From contig WPIO01000036.1 in the NCBI GenBank assembly GCA_009760855.2, forward strand, positions 3,637,501-3,701,500: a stretch of 64,000 nucleotides of DNA, given 5' to 3'. Both the position numbers and the translations under genes were made by a program. Within the stretch, counting starts at the first letter, position 1. The number at the start of each line of letters is the position of its first letter. This document shows, in pieces, positions 58,000-64,000 of the stretch. The notes below the pieces were generated by a model, which was not told where the DNA came from, searched no databases, and was given only the letters and a program-made list of their open reading frames with translations. The DNA is from Cristatella mucedo. Lineage: Eukaryota; Bryozoa; Phylactolaemata; Cristatellidae.

Positions 58000-58520
58000 A
58001 TCATCTAACGTTACCTTTCATGCAGCCATGTATGGAGATGATCAAGCAGTTGTAAACATTGGCCGTTATGCTACGCCAGGCTCCCATCAAGTGTTCAAAA
58101 AGCACACCAGGGCATGAGATGCGAAGGGCCGGTTGCCAGACACTTGACCTCATTCCGCCAAAGCTCACTTGGATTCGAAGGTTCGACGAATCGAATTAAG
58201 ACTCGGCCAGTTCATAACAGACACTAGGGGGTAACTGAATTCGATAACTTTGGTGGTAGTCTTGGGTAATTATCGTGTTGAAAAACATAACCCAATCCAC
58301 AAAATGCCATCGCATTTTGGAGTCAGACTTTCTGAAGGCGCAAGTAAACGCATTGGGTCTTGATATCTGGTGTATGCTATGAAGGACTTCGACAAAATTT
58401 CTGCGGAAGCATCCCTGTACCACGACACCTCCCCCAACCTTGAGTGTTGCTTCAGGCATTGGGGTGAGTAGGCTTTACTGGATCGCTGACATATGTACAG
58501 CCTTCTCTTGCGGTTCATAA
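58000..58520 (-). mobile_element. Tc1/mariner transposase relic
   Basis: Minus-strand pieces, in order: SSKAYSPQCLKQHS (family ...YSPQCLKxTVKHGG), KVGGGVVVQGCF (family KHGGGSVMVWGCF), and GLGYVFQHDNYPR (family WVFQHDNDPKHT, with the second catalytic Asp region). They are in different frames, so several indels have occurred. A weak PSELWRNEVK resembles the following ENLWRELK. No terminal inverted repeats seen. Confidence 0.8.
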
Positions 58521-58611
58521 AGAGTATGAAATTGCTTTTGCAACGTCAATCAACTTTACCTCAATCAGTAGCAGTCCAGTGGATCCTAGCCTCCGCCCAA
58601 TGTAAACAGCT

Positions 58612-58797
58612 CAAATAAATAAAAAAATCCTAGCTCATTAAACAGCCTCTTTTTGTATAGCGACAGAAGAGCCTTTACGGCTATCACCACCGCTTGCAGT
58701 GGCTCTCAAGAATCGCCCACCGAAGGAATCGCACCCACGACCTCGGGACCGAGTTCGTGAGAGCAACCGCCTTACCTAGTGTGCCATCACGGCACCT
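58612..58797 (-). mobile_element. SINE-A copy, reversed
   Basis: Reverse of the 50081 element: AAAAATCCTAGCTCATTAAA, CAGCCTCTTTTTGTATAGCG, GGCTATCACCACCGCTTGCA, CCTAGTGTGCCATCACGGCA. Confidence 0.87.
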
Positions 58798-59065
58798 AAG
58801 CTTCTGTATTCTTTGTGGGCAGAAGTATGTCCCTCTTTGCTATTTGAGAATGCAGAATAGCCTCACCTAGTATAGCCTTCTGGCAGTACAACATATCATT
58901 AGCATCTTTCCTTTCCGGCAAAGCAAGGATTTTCAGCTACGAGGGGGGCAAACCCCGAATGATTTTTATGTAGGCGAAAGACCCTCAACCATTGAAAAAT
59001 GATCGGCCAAGAGTTTATTTGACATTCGCTCGGCAGTTATTCACAGAGTGGAAGAGTAGGGAACA

Positions 59066-59650
59066 TTACTCCACTTCTCACCGACCTGCACTGGCTAACA
59101 GTCAAGCAACGGATTGACTTCAAGGTTTTGTCGCTCACTTTTAGGTCATTTCATTCTATGGCTCCAGCCTATCTCTCCGATATACTCCCTCATCAGGCCA
59201 AGCATCGTACCACACGCTTTTCGGAATCCAACAGTCTACAAATACCTCGTACAAACCTCATATCCTTTGGAGACCGTGCATTTAGTTTGTATGCTCCCTT
59301 AAAGCCTGGAACTTCCTCCCGACTTGCGTCAGAACATCCCCATGACCTGACCACATTTAAAAAGAACTTAAAAACACACCTATTTAGGACAGCATTTAGT
59401 GGGTCCCCGTGATTCGTCCTTCATGTGCTTATGCATGCTGACACTGTGCATGCTGCCACTAACCACATTTGCATGCTGACCCTGTGCATGTCACCCCTAA
59501 CCATATTATTCATTTTGTTTGTTTTTCAAGCATGATTTTTACTTACCATTCAATTGCATTTCCCTTTGCAGAAAATGTAAAGCACCTAGAAGGAGATTAA
59601 GTTCTCTGAGGGTGCTTTATCAAGTGCATTATTATTATTATTATTATTAT
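59066..59650 (+). mobile_element. LINE copy I, 3' part
   Basis: Starts ATTACTCCACTTCTCACCGA and gives LTDLHWLTVKQRIDFKVLSL, APAYLSDILPHQ, ending TFKKNLKTHLFRTAFSGSP, then 3' UTR, tail and (ATT)n. It carries a +2 insertion (59299-59300 area) and a +1 insertion (about 59341) that together restore the frame, identical to copy J. Confidence 0.92.
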
Positions 59651-60590
59651 AGGGAAGTAATGTCGCCGTTAGTGCCAACAGGGGTGTAGGTAGGTAACAT
59701 ATAATCAAGAGGAATCCATTTGGGAGCATTTATCAAAAGGCATATTATTGAAAAATATTGTTTATCATGCCAGCTACAGGCAGCCTAGAAATAATACAGC
59801 TAGCAGCCTGCCACAGTTAAAAATGCCTGGTCACGTAAGCCTACCTGTATCAACAGGTTGTTCTTAATGGCCAATTTCTGGTACTTAAAAAGGCACTGGA
59901 AAGACTAGCTTGCCTAATTGAAAAACATGGGTGAATGCGTTGAACTGTAAACTAGCCAATTTGATGATAATACCGTACCTTCATTTTTATAAAGTGGCTT
60001 TTTGTTGCTACTGCAAATCCGATTCGGAAGGCATATGTTAACGGCCAGCCACAACCAGCCACCGAGATTTCTTCAAAGATCAACTCTAAAGCCGCATACT
60101 GAACATTTAAACTCTAAACTCTAAAGAACTCTAAACTCTAAAGCTGCATCCTATCTTGAACATATGTTCACATGCAGCCTGCAAGCACGGTGTCCCTCTG
60201 GAGACAGACCCTCTGGAGCTGCACCTAACCCTAGCTGCAGCTAACAACGCGGACTACGTTTGACCCACTCGAAGAAAATGGCAGCACCTGCCCTCAAGAA
60301 GCTACTCTTGGAAGGCTTCACACTGCAAGCCGTTGTGGTGCCCTCTTCTGCCACTACGAAGCTTCAAGGTACAAGCCCAAAGCCACTTCTTTAGTGGCCC
60401 CTATCAAAACAGTGATCGTCGAGATACAGTAGGCGCTGAAGCTGCTGCTAAAGTTGTGTCGCAAGCTCTCACATCCCATAAAACTTGGCCGTGGCAGTCC
60501 AAGAGATGGAGGGAGTGTAGAAGTTGGCTCGGGAGGAAAGTTGAGGATGTAAGGAAGGGCAGGGAAGGAGGAAGGAAAAGGAAAGAGAGA
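59651..60590. other. Unannotated stretch
   Basis: No gene recognised. A short AACTCTAAA-type repeat occurs near 60107-60145. Confidence 0.4.
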
Positions 60591-60594
60591 TACA

Positions 60595-60750
60595 GAGGCA
60601 GGAGATAGAAATAAGTAGAGGGGGAGAAAGAGAGCTGCGTGGAACAGAGGCAGGAGATAGAAATAAGTAGAGGGGGAGAAAGAGAGCTGCGTGGAACAGA
60701 GGCAGGAGATAGAAATAAGTAGAGGGGGAGAAAGAGAGCTGCGTGGAGCA
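60595..60750 (+). repeat. 52-bp tandem repeat, three copies
   Basis: Units begin at 60595, 60647 and 60699 with GAGGCAGGAGATAGAAATAA. They are nearly identical. The long Leu/Ser/Pro frames on minus are a by-product. Confidence 0.95.
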
Positions 60751-61586
60751 AGCGAGGCGGAGGGCCATGCCACTGACAGTTTGGCTCTGAGTTCTGGCCC
60801 AGGAAGGACTTCTCGGACTCCTCACTGCACCTACGACCTTGGCAGATAGCACTTGTCCAAACATTTTACCACTGACGACTGCTTACTGGCAAAACATATT
60901 GTTTTCTACCAAGCTGGGATTAATGCGCTCACAGACGGTGCGCATCCACCACCTAAAACGATCTCGGCAATGTGATCCAACGTGCTTCGAGCAACACCTT
61001 GTGTGGTCATGCTACCGAGGCTACCACAACTGTGCTCGGTCTATATACAGTATTCGCATGATAAGGAGGGTATGAGCAAACAAGTGAATTAGTGTTAAGT
61101 CTGGATAAGAGCAACACGACCACTTATGTCAACGACGGGAATCGTCAAGCAGTAATGCTTGATTATAACTTCACTGAGCAGTTCTAACTTGACTTTCTTG
61201 CTCACGCGAACGACTGTTTAACGCCGAGGCTACTCTTTAAAAATTCCCCAAAGCAACCACTAGAAGCCTGCACAAAAAATGGTGCACAGAGCTACTGCGA
61301 TGCGCATTGCGGTGAGTGCAGCTGCAATTTGCTTACCGAGGATCGGCCTGTGATCGAAGTTCCTCGCACGCACTCAAAAGGTCTGCTGTACTCTCCAAAT
61401 CGTCTGCAATCGATACCGTCACAAGCGATTAAAGTGCCGAAAAACACGAAACAAGCGACAATTGATACACTTTAAAATGTCCGCGCAATTGGCACACTGC
61501 ATCCTAACAACGGAAGCAGGAAATCGCTCGATAGCACGCGAGGTGCCGACACCCGATTAAAGCGAAGTAAGCCCGGTTGGCATGCT

Positions 61587-61922
61587 TCAAGCTGGCAAGC
61601 GTTTCAAAGCGCCAAGAATATGCCAAGAACGGCGTGCGTCATAACAAAATATACTGCCCGAACAAGAGCACGAACGGTCGCTTGCTGCCCACGAGCACGA
61701 AAGAAAAGAGCGCCAAAGCAACGAGCCAGGCAAATTCTGGGCACGAACAGTACTTTCAATTTTGACGCTAAAGTTCCTGTATTTCTGAATACCACGAAGG
61801 CACAGTTCTGCAACATCTTCCTCCATCAGAATCGACTTGAGCCGCTTCCTGAACATTGCCAATGCGACCCCGTCAACCCTGTCCAGTTCGCCAGCCATTC
61901 CGCTGGCGCCGCGCACGGACAA
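61587..61922 (-). CDS. Unrecognised open frame, possible exon
   Basis: The minus-strand frame has an ATG at 61895 (MAGELDRVDGVALAMFRKRL, then KSILMEEDVAELC) and a mixed-composition, charged sequence unlike the repeat-derived frames around it. No domain recognised. Residues after about SVKIES become Cys/Ser-rich, so a splice donor may lie near 61760. It could be the first exon of a gene extending left, or chance. Confidence 0.25.
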   Translation of the reverse strand: MSVRGASGMAGELDRVDGVALAMFRKRLKSILMEEDVAELCLRGIQKYRNFSVKIESTVRAQNLPGSLLWRSFLSCSWAASDRSCSCSGSIFCYDARRSWHILGALKRLPA

Positions 61923-62344
61923 ATAAGGTATTTATTGGACCGGCTGTAACATACAGGGTGCCGTCTCGCCGGACTTTTGGCTTTCGAAGCACACATACTA
62001 TCTTGCAGCACATTTCGGACCATAGCAAAACATTTTAGAAACCACGGCTACGGCATCCACTGACTACACACATTTAATATGATTATTCGGAATTTTTGTC
62101 CTCTACCCCAGTTCGACGGGTGACGGTGAAATTAGCGGATGAAGTTACAGTAATTTCGTTCAGCTGTACCTTTGAGCGAATCAACTGTGGTTCTTTGTTT
62201 ATAAACTCATTGACGTATTTATTTCCCAACAACTAGCACAGTCCTTAAGTTTAATAGTGCTTGGTACGTCTGTTGCATGCGTAGCCCCAAACTACCGCTA
62301 TAATTAAGTAGGTAAGTCCAACAGTAGTGTGCGTTATGGTCTCC

Positions 62345-62975
62345 CCATGCATAGGGTAGTAAAAATCTGTCGTGAGCGTCGCAGTTGCCACATCACACCA
62401 CTTCTCGCCGACCTGCAGTGGCTACCAGTCAAGCAACGGATCGACTTCAAGGTTTTGTCGCTCACATTTAGGTCACTTCCGTTCTTTGGCTCCAGCCTAT
62501 CTCTCAGATCTTCTCCCCCACCGGGCCAAGCATTGTACCACCCACTTTTCGGAATCCAACAGTCTACAAATACCTCGTAAAAACTTTAAATCCTTTGGAG
62601 ACCGTGCATTTAGTTTGTATGCTCCCTTAAAGCCTGGAACTTCCTCCCGACTTGCGTCAGAACATCCCCATGACCTGACCACATTTAAAAAGAACTTAAA
62701 AACACACCTATTTAGGACAGCATTTAGTGGGTCCCCGTGATTCGTCCTTCATGTGCTTATGCATGCTGACACTGTGCATGCTGCCACTAACCACATTTTC
62801 ATGCTGACCCTGTGCATGTCACCCCTAAACATGTTATTCATGTTGTTTATCAAGCACGATATTACTCACCATTCAGTCGCGTTTCCCTTTGCAGCAAATG
62901 GGAAGTGCCTAGAAAGAGATTGAGTTCTCTGGGGGGCGAATTATCATGTGCATTATTATTATTATTATTATTATA
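62345..62975 (+). mobile_element. LINE copy J, 3' part
   Basis: Gives CRERRSCHITPLLADLQWLP, VKQRIDFKVLSL, a small duplication at TTCCGTTCTTTGG that shifts frame, then SESNSLQIPRKNFKSFGDRA. It ends TFKKNLKTHLFRTAFSGSP, followed by 3' UTR, tail and (ATT)n. It shares two indels with copy I. Confidence 0.92.
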
Positions 62976-63025
62976 AGACTCCAAGCGATGACGACTAAGT
63001 AAGTGAGCAATAGCTAGTTTGGGCG

Positions 63026-63690
63026 GGGTACGGACATTTCCACTGGATGTTCCCCCAGAAATTCCCCCCGGACAGTTCCCCCTGGGGCAGGACATTTCCC
63101 CCGGGTATATGGTTTCGGATTTAGGTTTTAGGGTTTTATAGTTTAGGCTTCAGGTTTTTTAGGCTTTAGCGTTTAGGGTTTCGAATTTAGGGTTTGGGGT
63201 TTGGTGTTTAGGGCGGGCTGAGCCTCCGCCGCCTATCTCCACGCTCGTATTCCACGCTTCAATAAGTGCGTATTAGGGCGGAACTAGATCTCTTGAGCTC
63301 GAGGTATACTCATTAGACCTCTGAGGCTTAGCGCTCATTTGCAGGTTTGCGGAGAACGCCGTAGCGGGCGCCCGCTTTGACTGGTACGAACGAGTGCCTG
63401 ACGGCGTCGAGCGGGACCAAGCTCCCTCGGGACCGAACTGTATAACTCGCCGCTGCCGCAACCGCTGCAACCGCCGCCGGTGCTCGCTTCATTAGAAACC
63501 ATCCTTACAATCCGTTCATTCTTCAAATTATAATGAGTTGAATTTATTTTAATAGAGCGTGAACTTCATTTGATCATGTATATATATTCTTACTTATACA
63601 TTCATCAACATAGTGGGGAAATTATTACCCTGTGGGGAAATGTCCTGGGGGGAATGTCCTAGGGTTCACCAAGGGGGGAAATATCCTACA
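63026..63690. mobile_element. Foldback-type element with G/C-rich terminal subrepeats
   Basis: The left end (63036-63108) carries repeated C-run units: GGACATTTCC, GTTCCCCCAGAAATTCCCCC, GGACAGTTCCCCCTGG, GGACATTTCCCCCGGG. The right end (63612-63690) carries the reverse complement type: GGGGAAATTATTACC, GGGGAAATGTCCTGGGGGGA, ATGTCCTAGG, GGGGGGAAATATCCTA. No transposase is present. It looks like a non-autonomous DNA element. Confidence 0.65.
63112..63215 (+). repeat. Degenerate TTTAGGG-like repeats
   Basis: Successive GGATTTAGGTTTTAGGGTTT, AGGCTTTAGCGTTTAGGGTT, TTTAGGGTTTGGGGTTTGGT and GTTTAGGG. It lies inside the foldback element, not at a chromosome end. Confidence 0.75.
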
Positions 63691-63900
63691 ACCACTGCTC
63701 GCAGGTCTTCCGGCATGTGCAATTAGGCACTTAAAGTCGATGCAAAACTATGCAGCTTGTCTGCCGTGAATGCAGCCACATTAAACCATATCAAGCACTA
63801 GATTGGCTTCAAGGTTTCGTCGCTCAATTGTGATCCTACATTCTATGGCTTAAGCCTACCTATCGAAACTGGAACTAATTCTTAATTGTGCTAGGCATCG
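63690..63900 (+). mobile_element. LINE relic K
   Basis: CTGCTCGCAGGTCTTCCGGC, ATGTGCAATTAGGC (LLAGLPACAIR), CAAAACTATGCAGCTTGTCT, then a decayed LDWLQGFVAQ stretch and AAGCCTACCTATCG. Old copy without tail. Confidence 0.7.
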
Positions 63901-64000
63901 CGAAGTATTTCTACATTTTCTGACATTTTCCGCTCTTCTGACGAGAGCCACTTATCAGCTTTATCTCAAAAATCATAAATAAATAAATAAAAAGTGTGTG

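Noticed and set aside
60354-60864. Leu/Ser/Pro-rich membrane-like frames on minus
   Set aside because: They arise from the 52-bp tandem repeat and adjacent purine-rich DNA.

Overview
This window is animal nuclear DNA. It has spliced genes with GT-AG introns of about 0.05 to 4 kb, LINE and SINE retroposons, a Tc1/mariner relic, a Ty3/gypsy relic and many microsatellites. Two genes of typical bilaterian type are recognisable, both on the minus strand. The intron sizes and LINE/SINE content suggest an invertebrate, but the sequence does not let me name the phylum with confidence. Nothing bacterial, viral or CRISPR-like is present.

Layout. Positions 1-4.9 kb are intergenic or HIPK-intronic DNA with retroposon pieces and low-complexity tracts. 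Positions 4914-6208 (minus) hold the large first coding exon of a homeodomain-interacting protein kinase (HIPK). It ends at a clean splice donor inside the kinase domain, so the rest of the gene lies beyond the left edge. Positions 6.2-10.3 kb are its GC-rich upstream flank. Positions 10.4-24.2 kb are a nest of truncated copies of one CR1/L2-like LINE family in both orientations. Positions 24.2-26.8 kb are without recognisable genes.

Positions 26850-54057 (minus) are a complete SETDB1/Eggless H3K9 methyltransferase gene. I traced 22 coding exons by hand. All junction phases agree, and the sum is 4431 nt, or 1476 codons plus a TGA stop. The protein has a low-complexity N-terminus, a triple Tudor module, an MBD, a pre-SET domain, a SET domain split by an acidic insert, and a post-SET domain. 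Its introns hold retroposons, two long (CTG)n tracts close to splice acceptors, and on the opposite strand a frameshifted dynein heavy chain fragment.

Positions 54-64 kb are repeat-rich: LINE, SINE and Tc1 copies, a 21-bp minisatellite, a 52-bp tandem repeat, and a foldback element with G-rich ends and a TTTAGGG-like core.

Functionally, SETDB1 is the H3K9 methyltransferase that silences transposons in animals, and here it sits among and contains many of them. The LINE family and one SINE family share a 3' tail that can fold into a hairpin, which points to a LINE-SINE mobilisation partnership. I did not find a convincing previously undescribed biological system. The most unusual items are the paired CTG tracts at SETDB1 acceptors, the dynein fragment abutting an old LINE, the shared LINE/SINE tail, the foldback element, and the linked breakpoints of two adjacent LINE copies.
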